Assembly (NCBI GenBank): GCA_008015155.1
Contig: SSFA01000022.1
Span: 62,001 to 126,000 of the forward strand
DNA length: 64,000 nucleotides
Direction of reading: 5' to 3'
DNA from: Thiothrix sp.
Lineage (GTDB): Bacteria; Pseudomonadota; Gammaproteobacteria; Thiotrichales; Thiotrichaceae
Part shown: piece by piece, positions 25,550-34,451 of the stretch
Layout of the letters: each line of letters begins with the position of its first letter
How positions within the stretch are numbered: the stretch's first letter is position 1
Translations under genes and position numbers: made by a program
The notes under the pieces: generated by a model
Seen by the model: the letters and a program-made list of their open reading frames with translations, nothing else
What the model was told of the DNA's origin: nothing
Databases searched by the model: none

Positions 25550-27160
25550 CTAACGGCCTAAAATTCGATTAAACCATTCACCGAGGCGCGAAGCTGGTCT
25601 AGTTGAGCTAGTGGGTGTGCTCGATGGGACATCAGTAGTACTAGGCGTTACTGAGGGAGTTGGTGTCGCTGAGGCTGATGCGACTCCGCTGGTTGCCCGC
25701 ACCGTTCCGTTTGAGAAGGCAATCAAGCGTTCTACGACTTTAGCTAAGGGAGCATAATCATTGGTGGCCGCTTGAATACCTGCAGTACGCCAACTGACTG
25801 GCATTGCACGGCGGATATCATCCCAAGCCCCGGTAGCCACTGCTTCATAACGCGTTTGAGCGGGTGTGCCTTTAGCGGGTGTCCATAAGAAGTCTGGATG
25901 CTCATTGCGATACCATTCCCCACCAATAATCACATCATTAGCGTCCAACTCTAGATCATACTCATAAGCAACTTGCTGAATAGAGTCGTAGGAAGGACTA
26001 TCATCCTCACGCTGACTAGGCGATGTTTCTACCACATAAGACACTAGCATAGACACACCTACTACTGAACGCGCAGTAGGACTACGAAAGCGTTTAAATT
26101 TATCATTGGTATAAGCACTAACCGCTACTTTAGCTTGAGCAAGCGTATTAGTGGCTTTGCGGGTTTGTGGATTGAAATAAGTATAGCTATAACCATAGAC
26201 CGGTTGATTCCAGACTTCGTAGTCAAAAGTGACATCGAACACCATGCTACGCTTGGCCGCACCAATCTGATTTACGACGGCTAAATGCCAAGTACCTGGG
26301 TTGGTATCAAAACATTGAGCAGAAACAACGCGGCCTGTACTTTGATCCATTGCTGGGTTTTTGTCATTACAGCGCCCACCAATGAAGCGAGTACGTGCTG
26401 GCATATTTGCCCATAAAAGGGACCCTAGGGCTTTTATATCGGAAGGAAAGAATTTAATCGGGATATTATCAGGTGTGACAATAGTGATAGAACGCTTAGG
26501 GCGTGCCAGCATGTAAGCTGCTGGTGACCAACCATGGCAAATGCCCATCCAAGTTTCTACTGAACCAGTGGCATCGTAAAAACTTTTACCATCAGCCCAC
26601 ATACGTTTGGTCAAAGTGCTATTCGCATCACCGAGAATAGCATCATATTTTTCTGATGGAGAAAGCCGATTAATCCGTGAAGCACTACGACTTTTGACAA
26701 TCGCAGCAGCAGGATTAGCAGCGATATAATTCCAATTTTGCTGCCAGTTATCACTATTAGGAAAACTAGGATCAGCATAGCGTGCACCTAATTCGCCTTT
26801 GTATAAAGCCCAGTAGTCATCTGACCAAGGTGATTCCGCAAGCTTCGCTTGTTTAAGCTTAGCGTTTTCCATATCTTGAAGTTTGTTATAACGTAGTGCA
26901 TCCACTAAGTTAGCTGCATTATCATTAGAGGCAACTGCAGCACGAGCAGTACCATGAGAACCAGTGGCTAAGGCACGTTGACGTGCAATATCCCGTGCTT
27001 CCACAAACCTACGATTAGCAATAGTACTGGCGCTAAACAAGCTCACTCCGCGCACTGGATTGCCATTGGCATCGTATTTAGTGGGCTTTTCATTCATGAA
27101 AGCGACTGGATCACGCTCAAAGGCTGCTAGGCGTGCATTAATTTCAGCTGCTCTATCCAT
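25550..27160 (-). CDS. Transglutaminase elicitor-like protein (oomycete GP42-type)
   Basis: A 536-residue protein. The core resembles the transglutaminase-elicitor family known from Phytophthora GP42: WMGICHGWSPAAYML with Cys208, NPGTWHLAVVNQIG with His292, and MVFDVTFDYEVWNQPV with Asp309, a Cys-His-Asp order typical of transglutaminases. The extreme C-terminus is a Ser/Thr/Pro linker and a short basic tail. No signal peptide is visible at the N-terminus, which is helical. It would cross-link proteins by glutamine-lysine bonds. It stands alone between two terminators or gaps. Family assignment is from motif memory. Confidence 0.72.
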   Translation of the reverse strand: MDRAAEINARLAAFERDPVAFMNEKPTKYDANGNPVRGVSLFSASTIANRRFVEARDIARQRALATGSHGTARAAVASNDNAANLVDALRYNKLQDMENAKLKQAKLAESPWSDDYWALYKGELGARYADPSFPNSDNWQQNWNYIAANPAAAIVKSRSASRINRLSPSEKYDAILGDANSTLTKRMWADGKSFYDATGSVETWMGICHGWSPAAYMLARPKRSITIVTPDNIPIKFFPSDIKALGSLLWANMPARTRFIGGRCNDKNPAMDQSTGRVVSAQCFDTNPGTWHLAVVNQIGAAKRSMVFDVTFDYEVWNQPVYGYSYTYFNPQTRKATNTLAQAKVAVSAYTNDKFKRFRSPTARSVVGVSMLVSYVVETSPSQREDDSPSYDSIQQVAYEYDLELDANDVIIGGEWYRNEHPDFLWTPAKGTPAQTRYEAVATGAWDDIRRAMPVSWRTAGIQAATNDYAPLAKVVERLIAFSNGTVRATSGVASASATPTPSVTPSTTDVPSSTPTSSTRPASRLGEWFNRILGR

Positions 27161-27186
27161 TGGTCAAGTCCTTAATTTAGGGTTGT

Positions 27187-27206
27187 TATACTCTGCATTG
27201 AGTATA
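27187..27206. promoter_or_regulatory. Inverted repeat upstream of the transglutaminase-like gene
   Basis: TATACTC (27187-27193) and GAGTATA (27200-27206) with a 6-nt spacer, 27-46 bp upstream of the ATG on the minus strand. It overlaps a plausible promoter region, so it could be an operator or simply a -10-like sequence. Weak evidence. Confidence 0.3.
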
Positions 27207-27245
27207 GTCTGAGCCGATCAGTTTGCTAGGCGTCCAACTAAAGAG

Positions 27246-27404
27246 TTGAGCCTACCCAAACATACCGCACTGGATGTTGCCATCGGTAAAGCTAAAGGCA
27301 TGCTCAATAAGCAAGTGTTTGCAGAAGCTAAAAAAGTCTTAACAATTAGTTTGAGCGAAAGGGATCTCCTGATACTTGGTCAAGAGATCGCTGCTTATGA
27401 ATAG
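27246..27404 (+). pseudogene. Short open frame, possible gene remnant
   Basis: A 52-codon frame starting with TTG (or ATG at 27297), ending in TAG. The translation is amphipathic and looks protein-like (ALDVAIGKAKGMLNKQVFAE and VLTISLSERDLLILGQEIAA), without a convincing ribosome site. It may be the 3' remnant of a lost gene, or chance. I do not recognise it. Confidence 0.25.
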
Positions 27405-27408
27405 AATT

Positions 27409-27723
27409 TTAATGAATCACGGTGTGTAATACCCGGCTACGTTCAAAATAGACCGTGTAGCTGCCGTAATTCCAAGCCGTGATTTTTGGCCATTTGCGTT
27501 TTACTTTACCTTGGGAAACTTTCACCGAATGCGGCTTACCAAAGCGCTTACGTACTTGTTGCATACTAGCACCACGGCGGGGATAAGCGGTGCGCTTGTA
27601 AACACTGTGTTGTAAGGCTGCAGGCTCAGCGCCTCTTTCTGCATGAGCCACTAGGGGTAAAGAACTACTGAGAGCCAGTGGTAAACAGAACGCAAACGAT
27701 AAGAGCCATGTTGGGGTTTTCAT
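27409..27723 (-). CDS. Small exported protein with BamE/SmpA-like domain
   Basis: From the ATG at 27723 it is 104 residues with a clear signal peptide (MKTPTWLLSFAFCLPLALSS, cleavage near AHA-ER). The mature part has RRGASMQQVRKRFGKPHSV and then AWNYGSYTVYFERSRVLHTV, a pattern like the BamE/SmpA-OmlA fold (G-x-x-xx-V-xxxFG-xP, then W-x-Y-x-x-x-x-V-x-F). Those proteins often stabilise outer-membrane assembly. The longer frame up to 27804 would lack a signal peptide at its start and overlap the lolC promoter, so it was rejected. Confidence 0.65.
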   Translation of the reverse strand: MKTPTWLLSFAFCLPLALSSSLPLVAHAERGAEPAALQHSVYKRTAYPRRGASMQQVRKRFGKPHSVKVSQGKVKRKWPKITAWNYGSYTVYFERSRVLHTVIH

Positions 27724-27806
27724 AGCGTGCTCCAGAGCGTTGATACTTGTTTTATTACAGCAAATTAAGCTGTGATTTTGTTGTTCAAAAGGTACAATCG
27801 CCACCC

Positions 27807-29054
27807 ATGTTTAGACCATTAGAATTATTCATCGGGCAGCGCTATACACACTCACGGCGGCGTAACCGTTTTATTTCATTCATTTCTTTTGCATCCATGC
27901 TCGGCATCATGCTTGGGGTGATGGTGCTGATCACTATTCTGTCCATAATGAACGGATTTGAGAAAGAACTCAGAAGCAGAATACTGGGGGTGGTTGCGCA
28001 TGTCACGGTTTCTGGGACAGATGGCAAGCTTTCCGACTGGATGCAGAATTATGAAAAGCTCGTAAAAGAGCCACATGTCGTAGGGGCAGCCCCCTATGTG
28101 CAAAAGCAGGTCATGATTGCCAATAGTACGCTCTTGCGTGGCACCATTTTGCAAGGGATTCATCCAGATTATCAAGATCAAGTCAACGAGCAGGGCTTTT
28201 CTTTACTTGAAGGTAGCTTTAAAGATTTAAAACCGCGTTCCTACGGGATTATTCTGGGAACAGGGCTTGCAAATGCTTTGCAAGTAGTTCCAGGGGATAA
28301 GGTCACTGTGGTTGTGCCACAAGTGCAAGTCACTCCAGCTGGGGTTTTACCGCGTTTACGGCGCTTCACGGTGATCGGCATTCATCAATTCGGGATGCAA
28401 GAATTCGATAAAATGACAGCTTTTGTGCATCTAGAGGATGCTGAGCGCTTGTTTAAAATGCCGGGTCAGGTCAGTGGGATTCGTTTAAAGCTCGATGATT
28501 TATTTGCAGCTCAGCCTTTAGCTCGTGAGCTACAAGCCAAACTAGGTGATCAGTATGAAGTCGCGGATTGGAGTAAAGAACATGGTAATTTTTTCCGCGC
28601 TGTTAAAACTGAAAAAATTGCTATGACTTTAATTTTGTTTTTAGTCGTTGCAGTTGCTTTATTTAATCTCGTCGCTTCTTTAGTAATGGCTGTGAATGAT
28701 AAGCAAGCCGATATTGCTATCTTGCGCACCTTTGGCATGGAACCGAACCGAGTAATGCGCATCTTTATGATCCAAGGCAGCATTATTGGAATTTTTGGGA
28801 CGGTAGTTGGGGTAATATTAGGCGTTTTGCTTTCTCTGAATATTGAAACTATTGTACCTGCACTAGAAAACACTTTTGGCTTTAAAGTCTTTCCAGCGGA
28901 TATTTTCTATATCAGTGAAGTGCCCTCCGATTTGCATTGGAGCGATGTGTGGTGGATTGCAGTTGCCGCGATAGTTTTTTCTGTCTTGGCGACAGTTTAT
29001 CCAGCACGCCGTGCTGCAGCAGTACAGCCTGCGGAGTCCTTACGTTATGAGTAA
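27807..29054 (+). CDS. lolC: Lipoprotein-releasing ABC transporter permease LolC
   Basis: A 415-residue inner-membrane protein. The start PLELFIGQRYTHSRRRNRFI leads into a first membrane span, then a large periplasmic (MacB-type) domain, then three C-terminal spans in an FtsX domain with MAVNDKQADIAILRTFGM and a final [17 protein letters not shown]. It releases outer-membrane lipoproteins from the inner membrane to LolA with LolD and LolE. The ATG at 27807 was chosen because the start matches LolE; the frame opens 60 bases earlier. Its stop overlaps lolE by 8 bases. Confidence 0.9.
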   Translation: MFRPLELFIGQRYTHSRRRNRFISFISFASMLGIMLGVMVLITILSIMNGFEKELRSRILGVVAHVTVSGTDGKLSDWMQNYEKLVKEPHVVGAAPYVQKQVMIANSTLLRGTILQGIHPDYQDQVNEQGFSLLEGSFKDLKPRSYGIILGTGLANALQVVPGDKVTVVVPQVQVTPAGVLPRLRRFTVIGIHQFGMQEFDKMTAFVHLEDAERLFKMPGQVSGIRLKLDDLFAAQPLARELQAKLGDQYEVADWSKEHGNFFRAVKTEKIAMTLILFLVVAVALFNLVASLVMAVNDKQADIAILRTFGMEPNRVMRIFMIQGSIIGIFGTVVGVILGVLLSLNIETIVPALENTFGFKVFPADIFYISEVPSDLHWSDVWWIAVAAIVFSVLATVYPARRAAAVQPAESLRYE

Positions 29055-30321
29055 GCCATTTTTACCGCTAGAGCTATTTATTGGTTTACGTTATACCCGG
29101 GCGCGTCGTCAAAACCATTTCGTTTCTTTTATTTCGCTGGCTTCTATGCTGGGGATTGCGATTGGCGTATTGGTCTTAATCACAGTGCTGTCTGTAATGA
29201 ATGGCTTTGAGGTGACCCTGCGTGATCGGATGCTAGGGATGCTGGCGCATGTCACTATTTCTTCTCAAGATGATGCACAATTAGATAGTACAGAAGCTCC
29301 AGCCTTGCGAGCGACCATACAAAACTATCCCTATGTCAAAGCCATTTCAGCCTTTATTGAAAAGCCAGTCATGCTCAATCAGGGCGATGAAGCGCGCGGT
29401 GTCTTATTACAAGCGATTGAACCTGATCAAGAAAGCCAAGTGGCGGATGTCTTTAAGCATGTTGAAAAAGGCGATATGCAAGCGCTTACACCGGGCAGTA
29501 ATGGAATCGCGATTGGTGCAGGCTTAGCTAAGGAGCTGAAAGTTGATGTGGGCGATGCTTTGACTTTAATTAGTCCCACAGAAGATATTTTAGATACCAG
29601 TGAGTTGCCAGTTTTACAACGCTTTACTATCAAGGCTATTTTCCGCGTCGATATGCAAAACTACGACACCGGATTTGCTTATGTAAACTTAAAAGATGCA
29701 CAACAAGCTTTAGGTATGGGTGAGAATATTACAGGCCTACGCTTGCGCTTAGGAGATGCTTGGCGCGCACCTAAAGTCGCGGATGAAATTTATAATCGCT
29801 TGTTAGCTGAGTATCCTAACTTGTGGGTAGGTGATTGGACGAATCAACAAAGTAATTTCTTTAAAGCACTCCAAATTCAAAAAAGCGTGATGTTTATAAT
29901 TCTCATGCTGATTATTGCCGTAGCGGCTTTTAACTTAGTCTCCACACTTGTGATGGTTGTCACTGACAAAGAAGCGAATATTGCGATTTTACGCACTTTG
30001 GGCTTATCACCTGCACGTATTATGGGCGTGTTTATGGTGCAGGGGAGCTTAATTGGCGTGATTGGAACGCTTTTAGGTATTGTACTCGGTGTACTGCTCG
30101 CCAGTAATTTAGAAACTATCGTACCTTGGCTAGAGCGTTTATTCGATACTCATTTTATCTCTGCTGAGGCTTATCAAATTAGTGAGTTGCAATCCAAAGT
30201 GAATCTGGGTGACGTGATTCTGATTGCTCTGGCTTCCTTTTTAATGGCGATTGTTGCCACGCTTTATCCAGCTTGGCGTGCTTCTAAAGTGCAGCCAGCT
30301 GAGGCTTTACGATATGAATAA
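29047..30321 (+). CDS. lolE: Lipoprotein-releasing ABC transporter permease LolE
   Basis: A 424-residue paralogue of the upstream gene. It has the same arrangement: the start [20 protein letters not shown], a large periplasmic domain, and the C-terminal FtsX domain with [19 protein letters not shown] and [10 protein letters not shown]. The ATG at 29047 sits inside the lolC coding end (8-base overlap), so the two are translationally coupled. LolC and LolE are distinguished here only by order. Confidence 0.9.
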   Translation: MSKPFLPLELFIGLRYTRARRQNHFVSFISLASMLGIAIGVLVLITVLSVMNGFEVTLRDRMLGMLAHVTISSQDDAQLDSTEAPALRATIQNYPYVKAISAFIEKPVMLNQGDEARGVLLQAIEPDQESQVADVFKHVEKGDMQALTPGSNGIAIGAGLAKELKVDVGDALTLISPTEDILDTSELPVLQRFTIKAIFRVDMQNYDTGFAYVNLKDAQQALGMGENITGLRLRLGDAWRAPKVADEIYNRLLAEYPNLWVGDWTNQQSNFFKALQIQKSVMFIILMLIIAVAAFNLVSTLVMVVTDKEANIAILRTLGLSPARIMGVFMVQGSLIGVIGTLLGIVLGVLLASNLETIVPWLERLFDTHFISAEAYQISELQSKVNLGDVILIALASFLMAIVATLYPAWRASKVQPAEALRYE

Positions 30322-31009
30322 TTCTCACAACTCCACCCCTGTAATTAACTGCCAAGATTTGAGTAAGCGTTTCCAAGAAGGGCAGCTAGATGTTTCTGTG
30401 CTGAGTGGTATTAATTTAACCGTACGTGCGGGTGACCGGATTGCCATTGTGGGCAGTTCAGGTAGTGGCAAAAGCACCTTATTGCATTTATTAGGTGGCT
30501 TGGATTTGCCAAGTTCCGGTCATGTAGAAGTGATGGGCAAACGTATGGAGCAACTTTCGGATAAAGACCGTGGGCTACTGCGTAACCAATCTCTGGGGTT
30601 TATTTATCAATTCCATCATTTACTGCCGGAATTTACCGCTTTAGAAAATGTAGCGATGCCGCTATTAATTCGTGGCGTTAAAGTCAAAGAGGCAACTGAG
30701 CAAGCGGAAGACATGCTCAGTAAAGTAGGCTTAGGTAAACGTCTAGGGCATAAGCCTGGTCAACTATCAGGTGGTGAGCGCCAGCGTGCGGCGATTGCTC
30801 GGGCTTTGGTGACTCGCCCTCATGCTGTATTAGCCGACGAGCCGACGGGTAACTTGGATCAAAATACCGCTGAACAAGTGTTTGAGCAGATGCAAAATCT
30901 GAATGAGGCTTTGCAAACAGCCTTTGTTATCGTTACCCATGATTTGAGTTTGGCAAGACGCATGGATTCAGTGTATCGCTTAGTGGAAGGCCGCTTACAA
31001 GCAGCCTAA
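30314..31009 (+). CDS. lolD: Lipoprotein-releasing ABC transporter ATPase LolD
   Basis: A 231-residue ATPase. Walker A GSSGSGKS (residues 47-54), Q-loop in [20 protein letters not shown], signature LSGGERQR, Walker B with [13 protein letters not shown], and the switch histidine in VIVTHD. It powers the LolCE pair. The ATG at 30314 overlaps the lolE stop by 8 bases; a longer frame starting inside lolE was rejected. The order C-E-D differs from the lolCDE order of E. coli. Confidence 0.95.
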   Translation: MNNSHNSTPVINCQDLSKRFQEGQLDVSVLSGINLTVRAGDRIAIVGSSGSGKSTLLHLLGGLDLPSSGHVEVMGKRMEQLSDKDRGLLRNQSLGFIYQFHHLLPEFTALENVAMPLLIRGVKVKEATEQAEDMLSKVGLGKRLGHKPGQLSGGERQRAAIARALVTRPHAVLADEPTGNLDQNTAEQVFEQMQNLNEALQTAFVIVTHDLSLARRMDSVYRLVEGRLQAA

Positions 31010-31035
31010 ATTATTTGTATAAGCACAACTTAGAT

Positions 31036-31644
31036 CTAGGGTTGCTGGTCTTCTTTCAATTTTACAGCCACTCTAGGATTGTCTGTTGACGAGGGAGGAC
31101 TAATCAGTGGTTGTGCTACCTTCAAGTTAGGGTTTTCTTGACGGCAACGGCGTTCTTTAAGTTTTTGATTCACATGAAAACGCCAGAATAGCTGAATACC
31201 GTAATAGCCAATCAGCGCCGAAATTAGCGCGACTACCAAGCAGCCTACTACCATAGGCTCCCAGATTTGCCCAAGCGTCTGCTCTAGCCATTCAATGTTC
31301 ATCTCAAAATGAGGTATCTGTGGCTGATCTAGTAAGCGTGCACCAATAACATAGGCTCCATAAAACATCGGTGGGCCTGTCACTGGATTGGTGACAAAAA
31401 CAAGTGCCACAGACATAGGAATGTTGGCACGAACTAGAATCGCTAAGGCAGCTGCGAAAATGGATTGTCCCGGAAAAGGAATCCACATACAGGCCAAGCC
31501 GATTGCAAAAGCTTTAGCCACACTATGCCGATTAAAATGCCATAGAGCGGGCAAAAACAAGGAGCTGCCCAAATAACGCATATATTTGTTTTGCGTAATC
31601 GTATCTGGGTGCGGCGAAAGCTTTTTAAATAAACGCTTTGGCAT
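31036..31644 (-). CDS. DUF2062 family membrane protein
   Basis: A 202-residue membrane protein with about three hydrophobic spans. The conserved FAIGLACMWIPFPGQSIFA and VTNPVTGPPMFYGAYVIG segments (glycine-proline rich) mark the DUF2062 family, whose function is unknown. The C-terminus is Pro/Ser-rich. It is convergent with lolD and diverges from comEC, so it is a single-gene unit. Confidence 0.82.
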   Translation of the reverse strand: MPKRLFKKLSPHPDTITQNKYMRYLGSSLFLPALWHFNRHSVAKAFAIGLACMWIPFPGQSIFAAALAILVRANIPMSVALVFVTNPVTGPPMFYGAYVIGARLLDQPQIPHFEMNIEWLEQTLGQIWEPMVVGCLVVALISALIGYYGIQLFWRFHVNQKLKERRCRQENPNLKVAQPLISPPSSTDNPRVAVKLKEDQQP

Positions 31645-31696
31645 TATTTAATGACTAACCAATAACAATAAAAGGGTCTTCCCTAAATTTGACAGC

Positions 31697-34075
31697 ATGC
31701 GTGGACTTGCAATAAGTAGCTTATTAGGCAGTTGTGCATTAATTTGGTTCACCAAGCTACCCCAACCGAGCTGGTGCTTCCTTATAATGAGCCTCTCGAT
31801 TTTAACTCTCGGATTATTAGGTCTGCTACCCCTTGGGCGCAAGTATTTAGTCTACATAATCTGCTTTTTTCTAAGTTTTTCTTATGCTTGCTGGACTGCC
31901 AGCTCGATCTTACACGGTCAATTACCACAGGTCTTGGAAGGAAAGGATCTACAGGTGATCGGTAGTGTACAAGATCTACCTGAACATCTAACGACCGGTT
32001 ATAGCTTTTTCTTTCGTGTGGATCAAATTTTAGCAGTAAACGGTCAAGCAAACTTAGATACAAAATTCACTGGTTTAGTGCGTTTAAATTGGTATGCCCA
32101 AAAAGAGGTAGCCTTGCCTGAACTAAAAGCAGGCGAATCTTGGCAACTGCTAATACGTGCTAAACGGCCCAATGGCTTAAGTAATCTTGGTGGTTTTGAC
32201 TATGAGCGTTGGCTATTTGCTGAGCGAGTTTTGGCTACTGGTTATGTCAATGGAAAAGGTGAGTCCTTGCGCTTAGCTAAGGCACAGGCTTTAGCGATTG
32301 ACCCTATTCGTGAGCGCATGAGTGAAGCTATTCATGCGGTTTTAGGCGATCAAGCTAGCACGGGCTTGATTCAGGGTTTGGCGGTTTCTGCAACAGCCGG
32401 TATTAGCAAACAGCAATGGAAACTCTTACAAGCGACGGGTACGGCTCATCTACTGTCTATTTCAGGCTTACATATTGCGATGGTTGCAGGTTTTGGGCTG
32501 CTGCCCATGCTCTTGCTTTGGCGAGTATATCCGCAGTTGTACTTGTATCTGCCAGTACGTCTAGCCGGTGGTGTTGTCGGAGCAGGTTTTGCTACTGGCT
32601 ATGCTTTGCTAGCGGGTTTCAATATTCCGACTCAGCGTTCTTTGCTGATGGTACTGATGCTCATGCTTGGCTTATTACTCAGGCAGCGTCTCGCGTTTAG
32701 TCGAAGTTTAGCCTTCGCTTTAGGCCTAGTGCTGCTACTTGATCCATTAGCCCCTTGGTCGATTGGTTTTTGGTTGTCCTTCGGATCAGTCGCTTTATTA
32801 GCTTTATTAAGTCAACATCAGCCTAAACCGTGGTGGGCAAAACTTGTTGGGGTGCAGCTGAGTTTATCCGTGTTCTTAATCCCCTTAAACCTAGGATTTT
32901 TTTCCAGCTTGTCGGTCTATTCCCCGCTGGCTAATTTAGTAGCTATTCCTTGGGTAACTCTCGTAGTAGTTCCTCTGATTTTGCTAGGTATTTTGTGCTT
33001 ACCTTTATCCTTGGATTTGGCCAGTCAACTGTGGCAGTTAGCAGCTGATGCCTTAGATATCCTCTTTGCAGGCTTGGGGTATTTAGCACAGTTACCTAAT
33101 GCACTAATCTATTTTCCAGCTCTGCCTTGGTATGGTTTAGCACTAGCCTTGTTAGGTGTTTTGCTGATGCTGTTACCACGTGGCTTGCCGAGCCGCTGGC
33201 TAGGATTAATCTGCCTGCTACCTTTAGTGATTTGGGAGCCAAATAAACCTCAATTAGGGGAGTTTCGCTTAAGCGTCTTAGACGTAGGGCAAGGTTTGTC
33301 CACTGTTGTGCAAACAGCCAAGCATGTCTTGGTGTTTGATGCAGGTGCTAAATCGCCTTATGGGTTTGATATGGGCGAAGTAGTTGTAGCGCCTTGGTTG
33401 CGCTCGCAGCATATCAGTCAGATAGACCAACTGCTCATCTCGCATGGCGACAATGATCACCGAGGTGGTGCTGATTACCTCTTAGCTAATTTTCAGGTCA
33501 AGGAATTAAGCACGAATCAGCTGGAAAACTTTCCCAGATCAATAGCCGCTCCTCTAACACGCTGTGAGGCGGGACAAACTTGGCTATGGGATGAAGTGAG
33601 GTTTGAGGTTTTAAGCCCTCATCCTGAATTAGCTTATACCAAGAAAAACAATCAGGCTTGTGTACTTAAAGTCAGTAACGCTGCCTATGCTCTATTATTG
33701 CCGTCTGATATTGAAAAAAGCACTGAACAAGTGCTACTTAGCTCGGGTAAGGATTTACGCGCTGATGTGGTGCTGATGCCTCACCATGGTAGTAAAACAT
33801 CTTCTTCAGCAGCGTTTTTACAAGCTGTTACACCTCAAGTGGCTCTGGCTAGTACGGGTTATCTCAATCGCTTTCACCATCCACATCCAACAATTTTGGC
33901 TCGCTATCAAGCGCTAGGGACTAAGGTATTCAACACAGCCGAGGCTGGGGCTATTACCGTAGAGTTTCCTAAGCAGAGATCTGCCAAGCCAATAATTTTT
34001 TCTTATCGAGATCAATATGGAAAATTTTGGAATCGAGTGCAGGTCTCTACAAAAGAAACGAGTCTAGATAAATGA
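31697..34075 (+). CDS. comEC: DNA internalisation-related competence protein ComEC/Rec2
   Basis: A 792-residue membrane channel for single-stranded DNA uptake. Layout: an N-terminal two-span segment and an OB-like soluble part (residues ~60-220), a Competence domain of many spans containing LLSISGLHIAMVAGFGLL, and a C-terminal metallo-beta-lactamase domain with LLISHGDNDHRGGADYLL and LMPHHGSKTSSS. The MBL motif SHxDxDHxGG is intact. It suggests the organism can take up DNA if the other competence genes exist elsewhere. Confidence 0.93.
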   Translation: MRGLAISSLLGSCALIWFTKLPQPSWCFLIMSLSILTLGLLGLLPLGRKYLVYIICFFLSFSYACWTASSILHGQLPQVLEGKDLQVIGSVQDLPEHLTTGYSFFFRVDQILAVNGQANLDTKFTGLVRLNWYAQKEVALPELKAGESWQLLIRAKRPNGLSNLGGFDYERWLFAERVLATGYVNGKGESLRLAKAQALAIDPIRERMSEAIHAVLGDQASTGLIQGLAVSATAGISKQQWKLLQATGTAHLLSISGLHIAMVAGFGLLPMLLLWRVYPQLYLYLPVRLAGGVVGAGFATGYALLAGFNIPTQRSLLMVLMLMLGLLLRQRLAFSRSLAFALGLVLLLDPLAPWSIGFWLSFGSVALLALLSQHQPKPWWAKLVGVQLSLSVFLIPLNLGFFSSLSVYSPLANLVAIPWVTLVVVPLILLGILCLPLSLDLASQLWQLAADALDILFAGLGYLAQLPNALIYFPALPWYGLALALLGVLLMLLPRGLPSRWLGLICLLPLVIWEPNKPQLGEFRLSVLDVGQGLSTVVQTAKHVLVFDAGAKSPYGFDMGEVVVAPWLRSQHISQIDQLLISHGDNDHRGGADYLLANFQVKELSTNQLENFPRSIAAPLTRCEAGQTWLWDEVRFEVLSPHPELAYTKKNNQACVLKVSNAAYALLLPSDIEKSTEQVLLSSGKDLRADVVLMPHHGSKTSSSAAFLQAVTPQVALASTGYLNRFHHPHPTILARYQALGTKVFNTAEAGAITVEFPKQRSAKPIIFSYRDQYGKFWNRVQVSTKETSLDK

Positions 34076-34451
34076 TTTTATTCATGCCGTGTTTAACTAC
34101 TTAAGCATAGTCTTGAGGACAGATTGTGATCAGCAGCTTGATCCCAAGATCAGCCTAAATCGCTGTCAGCAATAAATAAAATAAATATGACAAAGGCGCA
34201 TAGTGGGCTTTTCCTCTTTGAATAAAACTCTTTTGCAGTTTAGGTAGTCTAATATTTAGAACATGACTGTGTCTTTGTTATTTTCTTAACTATTTCGTTA
34301 CATATGTTTTGTGGTCATTGGGTTTTCGGTATGAAAAATGCAAAAGTAATCCTTGTACCCATGTCTAAATTCATCAAGTTATTGTTATTGCATTTCAATC
34401 AAGTCAGCTGGCTAGGTGAGCGGATCGGCTAAGCTGAGAAAGGGGTTAAAA
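34076..34451. other. Intergenic region upstream of prkA
   Basis: A 376-bp AT-rich gap between comEC and the prkA operon, which must carry the prkA promoter. I found no tRNA, no clear terminator after comEC, and no convincing sigma-54 or RpoS-type box by eye. A TGATCA/TGATC cluster lies near 34127-34155 without a clear symmetric site. Confidence 0.45.

Noticed and set aside
27724..27804. Longer start for the BamE-like gene at 27804
   Set aside because: The added residues precede a clear signal peptide and overlap the lolC upstream region.
34076..34451. Sigma-54 type promoter upstream of prkA
   Set aside because: No sequence close to the TGGCAC/TTGCA pattern could be found by eye.
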